Positions 24,891 to 36,319 of a DNA stretch of 64,000 nt are shown in pieces. Where the stretch lies: assembly GCA_029204225.1 (NCBI GenBank), contig CM055095.1:70779957-70843956 (forward strand). Direction: 5' to 3'. The position numbers and the translations under genes are program-made. The notes under the pieces are model-generated. The model had not been told where the DNA came from and ran no database searches. It worked only from the letters and a program-made list of their open reading frames with translations. Numbering within the stretch: position 1 is the stretch's first letter; every line of letters starts with the position of its first letter. Source of the DNA: Diphasiastrum complanatum (Eukaryota > Streptophyta > Lycopodiopsida > Lycopodiales > Lycopodiaceae).

Positions 24891-25702
24891 ATGACACTTT
24901 CGATAGTCAATCAATGTTTGAACCTTCAATAATTTTGAAGCATCGACATTATGAAATTTGTGACTTAAATAAAATTTGAAAGTCCATCTACAAAAATGAA
25001 TTGAAAATTTTCACAGAAGCAAATACAAATGAAAGTTAGATAGGTGAATATTTGACACACTGATGGTGGAACTCACAGGGTCAACTATGTTCTATTGCAT
25101 GTACAAAGTAAAGTAAATTGGAAAAGTACTTAGCACATCAACTATCATCTTTAGTATCAAGAACTTGACCTGAAAATTTTCTTATATAGAATCAAATCCA
25201 AACATAATAATGAATGGATGTATATATGAACCAACGACAATGGTAATGAATTGATGATAAGCAATATTAATTGATCAAACATAGCATAATTCAGTAGTCT
25301 GCACACTAATATTAGACAACTCGGTATAACATTATCAATTTTCATATTGATTTAAGAAGTCCCCACAAAACCTCTACACTTGTATCTTTGTATATTGTAA
25401 TATAATAATACCTTCGATTCAATTCGATTTTTCTATTTCTTATTCATTTAAGCTAACTAACTAATCAACTCAATCAGCTTCTATCAAATCACCATGGCAA
25501 TCAAAGATGCCTCAACTAGTTCCAATTAGTAGATTAAATCAATAAGTTTGATGATATTGTTAGCTGGATAACAAGTTTGTGAGATTTTACTATAGTAGTA
25601 GAACTCTTTGACAAAATCGAGTATTAGATTTTTGTTTCTCTATGTGAATCCCTTAAGTGTCAGTGTTCTCACTATAAAGTCGGGAGCTGAACATTTCTAA
25701 CA
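24891..25702 (-). mobile_element. Possible copia LTR (minus strand), left edge unknown
   Basis: On the minus strand a purine run CCTGGGAGAA (25704-25713) is followed by TGTTAGAAATGTTCAG at 25702 leftward, a typical copia LTR start, and a TATA-like TTTATAG about 30 bases in. I see no matching second LTR or coding remnant upstream on the minus strand, and the left boundary is arbitrary. Confidence 0.3.
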
Positions 25703-25713
25703 ATTCTCCCAGG

Positions 25714-27669
25714 CTCACTTAAATTCCTCATGCTCATTTTTCTTTGCCAATTCGACAAGGTGTCTCTTGAATTTGTGCAAGAATGGCCTGTACAATAGAA
25801 GTTGAATCTAGTATGGGATGCAAAGCCTCGTCTTTGGGAGAAGAAGCCAATGTCTTTTAGGAGAATGAAGTATGTTTAGTGGGCATACTACGAGTCGATC
25901 AATCAAACAATGAGAACAATATATAAAACAATCAATTAATGTTAATCCACTAAATAATAAAATGTTCATCAATCCAATAATAGAATCACAATCAAATCAC
26001 CATTCTAACTTGATCCATCAATCAATCAATCAATCTAGTGGGTAGTCTGCAAGCTGATGAATCAAACAAGCCAATAACTCACTCATACATCCTTCTATCA
26101 CTCATGACTATTTAGATCAAAAATTTTCCTATGGTGATGGATCAAGTTTTTGAAGATGAGAAAATTGAATCAACCTTATTTTCCTTACATTGTTGATCAA
26201 AATCCATATTAATCTATTTGCCATCATTGCTTGAAAAAAAAATTCCTTGTAAATTTCTATTACTTTCACCCTCATTTTCAATCACACACCTACAGATTGT
26301 TCATTCTTGTTTTCCATTGCACCTGGGCAAAAGCTGTTGGATCTTCCAAAATCAAGAAACTAGGCACACAAGCAACAGTTCAACAATTGCAACAAGCTGA
26401 ATCATAGCCTCAAGAGGATTGGCATGGGCCATTTTCAACCAAAAAAGGCTTGTGCAGGGATGCGCAACTATAGTAGAAGTTCAAAAAAATCCTATTAGAA
26501 GATACTAAATGGATACAAATATCTTTACATGAGGGTGGAGCTTTGGTGACTAGACTCTTAAACCTACCAAAACAAGACTTAATATTGTGTAAAAATTACA
26601 AGCAAGTCTATCACACATCATTCATTTTGACACATAAGACTTCTAATAGACTATTTGTTTTATTGATAGCAATGTATTTCATTGTTTTTCTAAAAAATAT
26701 TTGTTCAAAAAGTAAAAAAAGCTGGTATGTCTCCATCTAATGACTCAGAAAAATCAGGACATGCACGTACCTATTGCAACTCAAAAAAAAGATATAGAAA
26801 TTTTGTTTGCTAACCAACAATGACAAATCTATTGGCATGGATTCTAGTCAACATATGAAATGTAAGGTTGATTCAACCTCCTCATTTTGACAAGCGTGAT
26901 CATCATTGTACAAAGCTTTTTAGTCACGATAATCATGAGCATTAGTAGCATAAACGAGTGAGATGATTGATTGATTTGTTGGTATATCAACATTGAAATG
27001 GTGATTGATTGCAAAATGTTATTTGATTGATTAACATCAACGACATGGCTTAACGATTCTATTATCCATCATTCTCATTGTTTAATTGTTGAGCCTCAAT
27101 TTCTACTTGATAAGAATAGTGACAATAGAGAAGATTCTAGCTATGAAGAATATATCTTTTTAGTATGTCATTTATTGCATCAAAAAATTTGGAATTTGCA
27201 TTGACACAATATGCTCCAATATTGATACTGTTGGAATTCAATGCTCAGCCTCAAATCTATTTGTTAATGAGCATCTTGAAAACTTTACAAAACCCAGAAA
27301 ACAGAAGGCTCGAGTTTTTTAGAAGATCAAAAAATCCAGTATCGGATTTTTTCGACCCAATGTCAAGCCTAACAAACAAAGATTTTCCGACCCTGGATCG
27401 GATCGGATCGAGGTGGAATTATCCAGGCGTCTTAGATCAGGTCGAATCGGGTCTCATTTTTTTGACCTGAAAAATCCGACCTTGACTATATTTTCGACCC
27501 AGTGTAAAAAATTGACCCTTTGATACTTTGTAAAGTTCGATACTGTCGGTCTAAAATCCGACCCAACAACTTCGCGTTGATAGTCCACCTAAATTGTACA
27601 TACAATTATAGTTATAAGGCGGTTGTAATAACTGTAGAAGAAGCAGTTGTAGATATTTTTAGTATATCA
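25714..27669. other. Noncoding AT-rich stretch
   Basis: No gene is seen. At 27340-27500 there is a locally GC-richer patch with TTTTCGACCCA.TG occurring twice and GGATCGGATCGGATCGAGG. It may be part of an LTR of the copia element whose gag scrap follows, but this cannot be shown. Confidence 0.4.
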
Positions 27670-28037
27670 AGATAAATATCTTCATCAAAAAACTCCTTCA
27701 AAGATTCCGACATCCTAGCAACCCTAAATGGTATTAGAGATACCACATCCAAATTACATTTGAGAAAAAAATTCTTCAACATAAATATGTCTGAAGCAGA
27801 AAGTGTCTCGAGCCATCTCATCACTTTGAAGACCCTTCTAGAGCAAATGGCTACAACTAGCTCAGTCATTGAATATTCTGATGCTGTTATGACTCTACTA
27901 TCGATCCTTCCTGAAGCCTATGAAAATTAGGTCTTTGCAATTTTCAACCCAGGAGCAGCTCACTCTTTCAAAAGTAATCTCATTATTTCTACAAGAAGAA
28001 ATCAGAAGATCAACAACCTCCTCAGTCAGGTTAAGTG
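27670..28037 (+). pseudogene. Ty1/copia gag fragment (UBN2-type)
   Basis: A plus-strand frame reads DILATLNGIRDTTSKLHLRKKFF, then MSEAESVSSHLITLKTLLEQM, TTSSVIEYSDAVMTLLSILPEAYEN and, after a TAG at about 27928-27930, VFAIFNPGAAHS. This is the conserved middle of copia Gag (helical core, with the LLSILPEAYEN block that in the family reads LL.SLP.SY). The zinc knuckle and everything downstream are missing. The frame fades near 28037. It is a truncated, dead scrap. Confidence 0.75.
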
Positions 28038-28304
28038 ATATTGTTTTTTTGGGTTTTTTGATTAGTATTTGGATCTGGCTGCTATGTTCATAATTGTTAA
28101 CTTTTCAAATTTATTGTGCAGCCATATGTGATGTCTCCTCCTACTACCCCACACGTTGTGGCAGCTTCAATCTCTGGGAGGATCATGTTGGAGTTATGTA
28201 TGAGTTATATCAACTGCTGCTGGCGATCTTCTCAAACAATAGGCGCTATTGTGTTTGTACTGGTGGCAATGGCTGCCCTAGCAAAGTTTACACTCCAAAA
28301 GATT
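28038..28304. other. Short stretch without a recognised gene
   Basis: A plus-strand frame (28116-28364, starting MQPYVMSPPTTPHVV) has a hydrophobic stretch AIVFVLVAMAALAKF, but I see no family signature. Confidence 0.3.
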
Positions 28305-28616
28305 TCACCATATAAGTACATTTTCTGCTATCGATTTGACAAATATCTCACAATATTTTTGTAAATTTGCAATGTCGATTTCAGATAACTTTTCTTTTTG
28401 CAACATGCCAATCAAATTGTCGAGATTTTGCCATATTGCAGCTTTTTTTAATCTTGTGTTGCCCCTATCTTTAGAATTGTTTGATGCTGCAACAATGTCT
28501 TTCCAAACATTGTATGTCACGGTAGAAGACTTTTCAGTGTGATTGGATAAAAACCTTCTAGCTTTTGATAGCCCTGATAAGCCGCTGCAACCATCAAAGT
28601 TTTTGCCAAGGTGCAC
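28305..28616 (-). CDS. Unrecognised 103-codon frame
   Basis: A minus-strand frame from MHLGKNFDGCSG to SIAENVLIW reads like a soluble helical protein: charged and polar, with RLKKAAIWQNLDNLIGMLQKE and SEIDIANLQKYCEIFVKSI in the C-terminal half. It ends at a normal stop at 28305. No motif is recognised, and the upstream sequence on this strand does not continue it. It could be an exon or a transposase fragment. The opposite strand has frames of similar length, so coding status is uncertain. Confidence 0.3.
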   Translation of the reverse strand: MHLGKNFDGCSGLSGLSKARRFLSNHTEKSSTVTYNVWKDIVAASNNSKDRGNTRLKKAAIWQNLDNLIGMLQKEKLSEIDIANLQKYCEIFVKSIAENVLIW

Positions 28617-30532
28617 AACAATGGCAGCCTATACAAATCTGCTTTTGAAAGTACTTGCTCTTAGCTTATGTATATTTTGTTTAAGTTTTCGCAATTCCAT
28701 ATGTGCATGTATGTACTTACAACTGCTTTCCACTATGATCCATTTTTTGCTTGACCTACCTTCTTTTGTGTTGCTAAGCCATGACCCTATGGTTTTCTTA
28801 TTATTTACTTCTTAAGTAGTTAGTTGGCAGGCTGAAGATTATCTATGTGCATAAGTTGACATGCTTTGATTGGTGTTCACCATCGAGCACCGAGTTGCTT
28901 GGCAGGGCAAAGTTTTAGGGGAAGTAACTCGATATACCTCCATTGTTTCTAGTATTTTGTATTTTGTTTGTCTCGATAACTCATCTACTATATTATGGTC
29001 CTTGATATTTTATTTCATTTTAGTTTAATTATTATAATTATTATTATTAATTTTCTTCTTACTGATTGTCATTTGCTCTTAATCAACACTGGGTCTACTC
29101 AAGAGAATTCGGATTCTTTCGAAACCTAGTTAGCAACTTCTGCTTGGGTATTGATGAGACATAAGCTATTTGGCTAAGATTTTTTGTTTATTAAATTCTA
29201 TATTATTGTTTTGATTTAGATCCTATGAGTTTTTTGGTTGCATGGTATATATTGTTTCTAAGCTTTACCTTATGACATCACGAACTTCTCTATTTAGTTT
29301 TGTGAGATTGGATTTGTTTCAATTTCACATATAGATATGTTTCTGTCACTTTAGCGGACATGCCCCTAATAAATTTTTGTCCAGGTAGTGGCCAACTGTA
29401 CGTTCTTATTGGCATATCTTGAGTTGGTGCGCATGCCCCTACAACTAATCTGATGTTTAACTAATTAAAGCTAGCATCTCTAACTTGATGTCATATGCTA
29501 GTAGGGTTCTTGTTGTTTCGTAATAATTTTATGTCTCCTCTTTTATTTTATTTATTTATTTATTATTTTTTTTTAACTTTCTTTGATTTCTTGGTCTATT
29601 GCTTATTAAGGTTAATCACTTGCTTCTCGTTCTTCGATATTCTCCTTTCCTCTACCTAGCTCTTGTTTTGAAAAGCTTTTGAAGTTTGTTTGAGTTTATG
29701 ATTTATTGCTTGTTAAAAAATTGTGTTGTACTTTATTTATTTTTCTAGTTTCCTTCTAAGTATGTACTTACATATCTAAAGTCTAATCTATAAAATTGTT
29801 CTTACTTTTGGTTAATTGATGCTCGACTTCCTCCTTTTCAACTTTCAATATTGGTTATTCCTTTAGTGGTAAAAATGAAAATAAAATAAAATAAACATTG
29901 CGAAGTTGTAGTCACGTTTTCCTTAGTTGCATTTCATTAGAGAAATATTTCCATATTCCTCAATGTTCTTGTTCTTGATAGTATCAAAGTCATTAAGTAA
30001 GGCTTTTAATAATTCTTGTCTCTTGTAAATAATTTTGTACATTTGGCTCATTGGAGGTTTTTGTAATACACCACCAAGAGTCATTTACGCAAACTCTATA
30101 AAATCTTTTCCGAAAAAATTTCACTTGATTGACTTTTTCATGGTCCAATTAACTTTGTCTCACCATGTTGAGCCATACTCACATGAAGTTTTCTTTCTTT
30201 GGGTCCTTTTAGGATCAAGGGGTTTTTGGTTAGTTTCGTGAAAGACTTTCGGCATGAGAGGGAGTCATGGGCACTTGATCGCATACTCTTGTCAGTGATC
30301 TTTTGAGTGTAATAGGCGGACATGTTTAGGTACCTCACTGCTTTACAACAGCCTTATTAAACAAACAAAGAGTGTGGTCAACACTAATTTTGACCTTGGA
30401 CCAATAACCTTCAGGAGGGCCTGGTCTTAAACACTTGACTGACTACTCAAAATATAATCTTTGGCTCTCCTACTATCAACACTTCAAAGATTTGCTCTTC
30501 TATTCCTTTACTTACCACTTTGTTTCCCTTGG
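28617..30532. other. Noncoding T-rich stretch
   Basis: Strongly T-rich on the plus strand (28900-30000) with ATTT repeats near 29545-29575. No gene and no recognised element. Confidence 0.5.
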
Positions 30533-30548
30533 TTTGCTAGTAGAAATG

Positions 30549-30584
30549 CATCTTGGGTTCCGAGGGGTGCTTGAACCTAGGACT
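30549..30584 (-). mobile_element. 5'-truncated SINE copy (36 bp) with perfect 16-bp flanking repeats
   Basis: Read on the minus strand, the 36-bp insert AGTCCTAGGTTCAAGC...CCCAAGATG matches the last 31 bases of the full SINE (AGGTTCGAGCC...ACCAAGAAG) at about 80 percent, including the B box and the 3' hairpin. It is bounded by identical 16-bp direct repeats TTTGCTAGTAGAAATG (30533-30548 and 30585-30600). Perfect duplications around a 3'-anchored fragment are what 5'-truncated retroposition leaves. The body is more diverged than the two full copies, so it may belong to an older or sister subfamily. Confidence 0.6.
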
Positions 30585-30600
30585 TTTGCTAGTAGAAATG

Positions 30601-32392
30601 GTACAAATCATAGAGAAAGGTCTATTTTGGCCCTGCCTTATAGGCAGGGGCACATAGTAATCATGCTAAAAATTTGACATGCTTGTGTGATTTTTATTTT
30701 ATAAATTTTTTTAATTTATTTTGTTATTTATATTGAACTTTTTTTTGGGTGCTGCCACGTATTTTTTTCCCATTCCAAAAACTAATTTTCGTGCTTTTGA
30801 TGAATACCTACTTTTAATTTTCATACTAACAAATACGTGGACAGGAGCGAGCGATGGGTGTCTACTTGGGTTCTGCTGTTACTTTGTTGGAGAGCCAGGT
30901 AGCCAGGTTTACACGTAGATTCGTATTTTCACGTTTCTTGCCATTTTCGAGGGTCATCCGTGTCTTGCATGCAACGTTTTCTTCTACGAGGTGATAAGTG
31001 ATAGGAAGCGAGTTAAGAGGAAGCGTTTCATAGTATGCCAAAGATTGTCCCTGGTATTTTGATAGTATGTCAAAGATTGTCCCTGTCTCGTTTCAAATTT
31101 TGGTTTTGTAAAAAAGTTTGGGTGTCCCTGTACGTGTGCGTGCCTGTACCTGTGGAATTGTTACCTGTGTGTTGCTGCGGTTCATAGATTTGTGGTGGCT
31201 ATTTCAGAAAGACCTGCCTTCGTGTCCTTGAAGGATTTCATTAGATCGTCTCTTTCAAGTGTACGTACTTTGTCACTTTTAATGTTTTCTAATCTTCTAC
31301 ATAGTATATTATATAGTCAGAGTTACGAAATAGCTAAAAGACTAATTACAAAATGGTAGTCTTCGGAATGTATGAAGGAGAATACTGCTTGGGATATTGT
31401 TAGAGCTAGAAGTTGATGTATAAGACGAAACGTTATTTATTCTTTTTCTTCGTATGAGACATTGTATAGCAAGATCTCGAACTGTACACTTAAGTCGAGT
31501 TTCGAATATTGAAGTGCGCCGGAAACAATGTTTTGGAGCAAAAGTCACGGCATTTAATTGCAGAAACATTCCCTACTTCTTAAAAGCACTCAAACTCGTT
31601 CGATGTGCAACTTATATGACAGCAGAGCCAGATTGAGTGCTTCAAACTTTTCCTGCATAAAGAATTAATCTGCTTTACAACTCTGCGAACAAGCCTCCCA
31701 TGTTCTTGATTTATTATACAATCAGTTGGATGTATTTTGGAGATCAACCTTTGATGAGCTAGTTGTTTTTTTATCTGCCAGTGATAAAATGTCTGATATT
31801 TAGTCAATCATCAAGCGATGACTTGATTCGTTGAAACAAGAAGTCATGCCAAATATCTAAGATGTGTATGTGTATGAAAGCATTCACAATGTCCTGCGAC
31901 GATCTACACCAAAGGTTTGAAGATCGATCCAGCAATAAATATACATGTATGTTTGATCTTATTATATTCTCGATCAAGCAGGAAGGCTTGTGTTGCACGT
32001 AGCACAAAAGTCCAGAGTTCAGAGTCGGCTCTCCACTATGTCTCACGAGGCTCCTTGTATGCGATTCCCGAATCCCATGTGATCCGAAATATTCTTCCAC
32101 AAAAAGGGCGAAAAAACTGATGGCTGTCGCTTTTGTTGTTTTTTAAGCCGAGTTACATTTATGAGCCCTTACTAAACTAGGAGCTCGTTGCTTTCAACAC
32201 CAGAGATTGTCATTCTCAAGGATTATACTCTCCTAATTCTTAATTTCTCAGGGAATTGTTCATGAAATCGATGCTGGAGCTCAATGCACACATTAGGTCT
32301 GAACACAGTTTAGGATTCAATTCTTCGTTTATCTATATCAAGCATTACCATTCACAAGCATAATATATCTTGATTTAATCTATTCCATGAAG
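30601..32392. other. Unassigned stretch, no gene recognised
   Basis: A 24-bp phrase ATAGTATGCCAAAGATTGTCCCTG recurs with one change about 34 bp later (31031-31090). Between 31342 and 32100 three minus-strand frames of 75-98 codons follow one another, but they lie in different frames and show no motif. They may be a badly decayed coding remnant. I do not call genes here. Confidence 0.35.
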
Positions 32393-32854
32393 GAAGCTAG
32401 TTACGATATTGGAAGGAGGCAAGTATTGCAGGCATGCCTCATGCATCATGCAGCAGTGCACCTCCAAGGACATTGTCCACACGAGTCTTTCAAGTAATGG
32501 CTGCAAGCTCAGAGCCCAGGCCTCAAAATTCAGACATAGATCAATGAAAGTAGAGTCCAGATGTCATACTCTAGACTCTAGATTGCGGAAGATGGAAGCA
32601 TTGCAGAGTGCCAAAGATCTTTAGTCTCCACATCTCTTTTTAGACTGGCTTGATAAACCTTCCATTAGAAAACTAGAACACTGAAACAGAAGCTAGTTGC
32701 GATATTGAAAGGAGGCAAGTATTGCAGGCAGGCCTCATGCATCATGCAGCAGTGCACCTTGAAGGACATTGTCCCCACGAGTCCTTCAAGTAATAGCTGC
32801 AAGCTCAAAGCCCAGGTGTCAAAATTTAGACATAGATCAATGAAAGTAGAATCT
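32393..32854. repeat. Direct repeat, two copies of about 165 bp, period 296 bp
   Basis: GAAGCTAGTT.CGATATTG begins at 32393 and again at 32689. Both run through GGAGGCAAGTATTGCAGGCA, CATGCATCATGCAGCAG and a TCAATGAAAGTAGA end, with roughly one difference per ten to fifteen bases. The spacer (32560-32688) is unrelated. The second copy ends about 50 bp before the right arm of the large inverted repeat. Confidence 0.8.
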
Positions 32855-32905
32855 ACATATCTTTAACTACAATGACAAGGTATAGACTACATCATGTCAT
32901 AATAG

Positions 32906-34199
32906 CAATGCAAATGCTGCATAATATCCACAAGTAATCGTTGCAACATCATAAGCTACAATTACAGAGGTGCCAATAGCCTACACCTTGCATATGAGTG
33001 AATAACTAAGTGTTAATAGATGAGTAAAGTGACATTCTTAACTCGAGGACATAATGTTCAGACATGCACGCAAAAGATTTTCACTACACTCATTAGGATT
33101 ACATCATGCATGCTTGAAAATTAATTCGTAACGTGTATCAATGCCTTCTGCCTTACTCAATCATCAGATTGTCCAAGTGGGTTGGAGATCAGTTCAGTGG
33201 AATCAACATTCTGGTATAACTAGTCTACTTTATATTTGTCTTTTTGCAGTCTGAATGCAAATTATTTGGTGCTAAGAATAACAATATTTTTGTAGCTAAT
33301 ATATTCGGAATCTATCGTTCACTTTCTCGAGGTTAGCATAAAGAACAAACCGAAGTATTTCTGCGCAATTAACTTGAACTAATGATTGAGGCAGTACATA
33401 CTACGTCAATATTGTGCCCCAACTACAATTTCTACTGTTGACACTACAATTGTTACCTATTCTACATACGATTGTTCTTATAATAAAAGATCTAAAGTGA
33501 GCAGCTATAATATGACTAGCAATGCTAGCTGTTTGCAGGAGCTATTATAACCCTCGTTACACGAAGCAAGCGAACTGAGTCTAGTACTCCACGTCCAAGT
33601 TAGAGTCACATATATGTTTGAGTGATTAGGAAGATATATATCCGGATAATTTCCTGCTATCATACCATAGCCTGGTGTTGGCCCATTACAGCATAATCGC
33701 ATTACCCTAGTACAGTTGGACATCTTACATAATTTGACTATCGATCTGAGAATCCATATGCTACTCCTTTTCCCGTAGCTCAGAGAGAACACTGCCTACA
33801 GATAAGTTATATTTGTAGCTTTGTCGATGACAAATCAGGTAGCTCATCAATTTTACATTTTTTGTTCTAGAACGATCTCACAGTTGCTTTCGCCTCGTCA
33901 AGAGTTCTCATTTCTTTTCTAATACCACACTTACAATCTAAAGCGTAAACTTACAAGTCTTTCAGCTCATAAAACTAGAACTTTTCATGAGCAGCGTGCA
34001 CTAAGAACTCATTGATATAAAAGCTTCACGATTTGACTTTCTCATGCCAACTGATGTCTGCGTAAGATCTTTTTCCCACAGCTCTGCTAATCGCCTTGCC
34101 CTTCTTATAGCTCTAAGAGCTCTTTATGAGATCGTGAGTTCCATCATGTAACATGGTTGTAAGATCAGGTCTATCATAGTAAATCAGAGTAAGGCCTCT
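32906..34199 (-). repeat. Right arm of the 1.3-kb dispersed inverted repeat
   Basis: Reverse-orientation copy of 17598-18889, matching over the full length from GCAATGCAAATGCTGC to AGAGGCC. The primer-binding-like site reads TGGTATTAGAAAAG here. Its right edge abuts the 3' end of the minus-strand copia integrase frame (34233), which looks truncated there, so this arm probably marks an insertion or recombination point. No coding domain. Confidence 0.75.
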
Positions 34200-34232
34200 T
34201 GGAGTTCTTGCATCTTGAGGTGGATCCTCAAG

Positions 34233-35253
34233 TTATTCTTCACTTGGAAGCTCCTCCTCCATCCTAGCATGATCCTTGGCATCAAGATGATTAGTAGCAT
34301 TATCATCCAAATCACAAGCATGTCCTTCATAAAAAATAACATCCCTACTCACTATCACCTTGCTAGTGATGGGATTGAAGACTCTATAACCTTTGCTATT
34401 CTCACCATATCCCACAAAGATGCCTTTGATGGATGTTGCATCATCCTTCCTTCTCTTATTCAAGGATTGGTGTACATAGCAAGTGGATCCAAAAACTTTG
34501 AGATCCTTGAGATTGGGCTTCTCTCCAAATAGAGCTTCAAATGGTGTGATTCCTCCAATGGCTTGGTTTGGCAATCTATTGCACAAATAGTTAGCACAAG
34601 TTATTGCTTCACCCCAAAATGGTTTGGATAGAGAAGCATCTAGCCTTAAGGCCTTAGCACACTCACAAAGAGATCTATTTCTTCTCTCACTCACTCCATT
34701 TTGTTGAGGGATGTATGGACATGACAACTCCCTCTTTATGCCATTAGAACTAAAAAAGTCAATCAACTTATTGGAGATATATTCACCTCCATTGTCACTC
34801 CTTAATACCTTAATCTTGGTACTAAGTTGATTTTCTACCAAAGTCTTGAACTTTACAAAAGAATCAAACACCATTGATTTGCTAGACAAGAGGTACATCC
34901 AACAAAATCTAGAATAGTCATCAATGAAGATTACATAGTACTTGGCACCACCATTAGACCCATGTGAAAAACTATGAACATCCGAATGGATGAGTTCAAG
35001 AGGAGAGTTTGATCTTGATGTAGATCTTGAGAAGGGTAGTTTGTGAGCCTTTGAGAGGCTGCATGCTTCACATCTCTTCCCACACTTCGACAAATGCTTG
35101 GGGAGTCCAACTGCAAGATCCTTTGCAACCATAGATTCCATGGCTTTGTAGTTGGAGTGGCCCACACCTTTTGTGCCACAGTTCCACCTTTGATAGCTCC
35201 ACCCTTGCCAAGTTAACACTCTCCACTGCAATATTAGCATCAAGCTTAAACAA
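34233..35253 (-). pseudogene. Ty1/copia integrase, catalytic triad intact but zinc region frameshifted
   Basis: On the minus strand the pre-integrase motif ELWHKRCG is read in one frame and GHSNYKAMESMV in the next, so a single frameshift splits the zinc-binding domain near 35185. After it a long clean frame of about 315 codons follows. It contains CGKRCEACSLSKAHKLPF (zinc cysteines), LELIHSDVHSFSHG (first Asp), YYVIFIDDYSRFCW, IKVLRSDNGGEYIS (second Asp), PYIPQQNGVSERRNR (catalytic Glu), and the family's FWGEAITCANYLCNRLP and KVFGSTCYVHQS blocks. It stops at EELPSEE. RT and RNase H that should follow are missing. They are cut at about 34210, next to the inverted-repeat arm. This is the best preserved copia integrase in the window. 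Confidence 0.92.
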
Positions 35254-35322
35254 TCTACCTTTCTTAAAGCCTTTGGCTATACATTCATCATTTCTAAGGG
35301 TGGAACAAACTCCATGTTTAAA

Positions 35323-35700
35323 TTATACATCTAGGCCATTATCCATTAACTGGCCAACACTAAGCAAATTCTTGGTTAACTTAGGAACATAAAGAACGTT
35401 ATCAAGATTCATCCTTTTGGATGATCCCACATACAAGGGAATTGTTCCTATTCCACTTATCTTACATTCTTGACTACTTACAGTATAGATTGATCTATGT
35501 AAGTCATTGTAAGAAAGTAAGGTGGAGAATATGTCCTTTTGATATGTCATGTGGGAACTTGGCCCACTATCAATCCACCAAGAATCATTGGTGTTGCCCT
35601 TGGATGATGGTGGTTTGTTGGAAACCATCAAGGATGACTCTTCATCCTCCTCCTCCTGATGTGCAATAAAAACATTTGTACTTGGACTTGTCTTTGATCT
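35323..35700 (-). pseudogene. Copia protease and flanking region
   Basis: This frame reads SWWIDSGPSSHMTYQ, the aspartic protease site with Pro where copia proteases have Ala (DSGA), then VSSQECKISGIG, LDNVLYVPKLTKNLLSVGQL and NGLDV. Upstream, the zinc knuckle of Gag is reduced to CFYC and the protease frame joins out of phase. The second half of the knuckle has therefore been deleted together with a frame change near 35680. It belongs to the same element as the gag at right and the integrase at left. Confidence 0.88.
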
Positions 35701-36315
35701 TGCCCTTTGAGCTTGAAGCCTCATCCTCCTCCTTGGTCTCCTTGAATTGCTTCTTCTTGCCATTGGTCTTATTCTTGCTTTTGAATGAGAAATTAGCTTT
35801 CTCATCACCATCATGCAGAGAAATAGCATTCATTCTTGCATTGGTATGCAACATCCTACACTCTTCAGCTACTAATACATTGTGTAGCTTTTCTATAGTA
35901 GGCAAAGTGTCTTGGATTGCAAAGCTTTGGACCAAATTTGTAAAGCCACTCCCTAGACCATTGAGGACAATCTGAACAAGCTCACTATCTTGAATCTTCT
36001 CTCCAATGGAAGCTAACTCCCTATTGAGAGACTTGGTTCTTAGCACATAATCTTGTGCACTCTCATCACTCCTCTTCATGCTTTGTAGAATCTGATTCCT
36101 AAGCATGAGAACCCTCGAAGTGTTACTAGACTCATAGATAGATTTTAAAAATTCCCAAGCCTCTTTAGCACTCTTACATGATGATACTTCCCTTAAAAGA
36201 TCATTGCTTACATTCATCTTAATACAGTGAAGTGCAAGCCTAGACCTCTTCTTGTATCTCACTAATTCCTGTGCACCTAGAGGTTCATCTTCATCATCAA
36301 GAGCATCAAAGGAAG
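35642..36315 (-). pseudogene. Ty1/copia gag, 5'-truncated
   Basis: The minus-strand frame can be followed from DALDDEDEPLGAQELVRYKK (about 36305-36245) through the ATG at 36262. It continues with ALHCIKMNVSNDLLREVSSC, AKEAWEFLKSIYESSN, SDESAQDYVLRTKSLNREL, LVQIVLNGLGSGFTNLVQSF and LPTIEKLHNVLVAEE, all UBN2-type Gag blocks in order. It ends in a lysine-rich tail and a half zinc knuckle (CFYC), then stops. The N-terminal start is lost at about 36315, where the sequence changes to the 3' end of another copia copy on the opposite strand. Confidence 0.88.
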
Positions 36316-36319
36316 GTTA

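Noticed and set aside
31342-32100. Run of three minus-strand frames resembling a split gene
   Set aside because: Frames are mutually out of phase, motif-free, and plausible splice sites do not join them.
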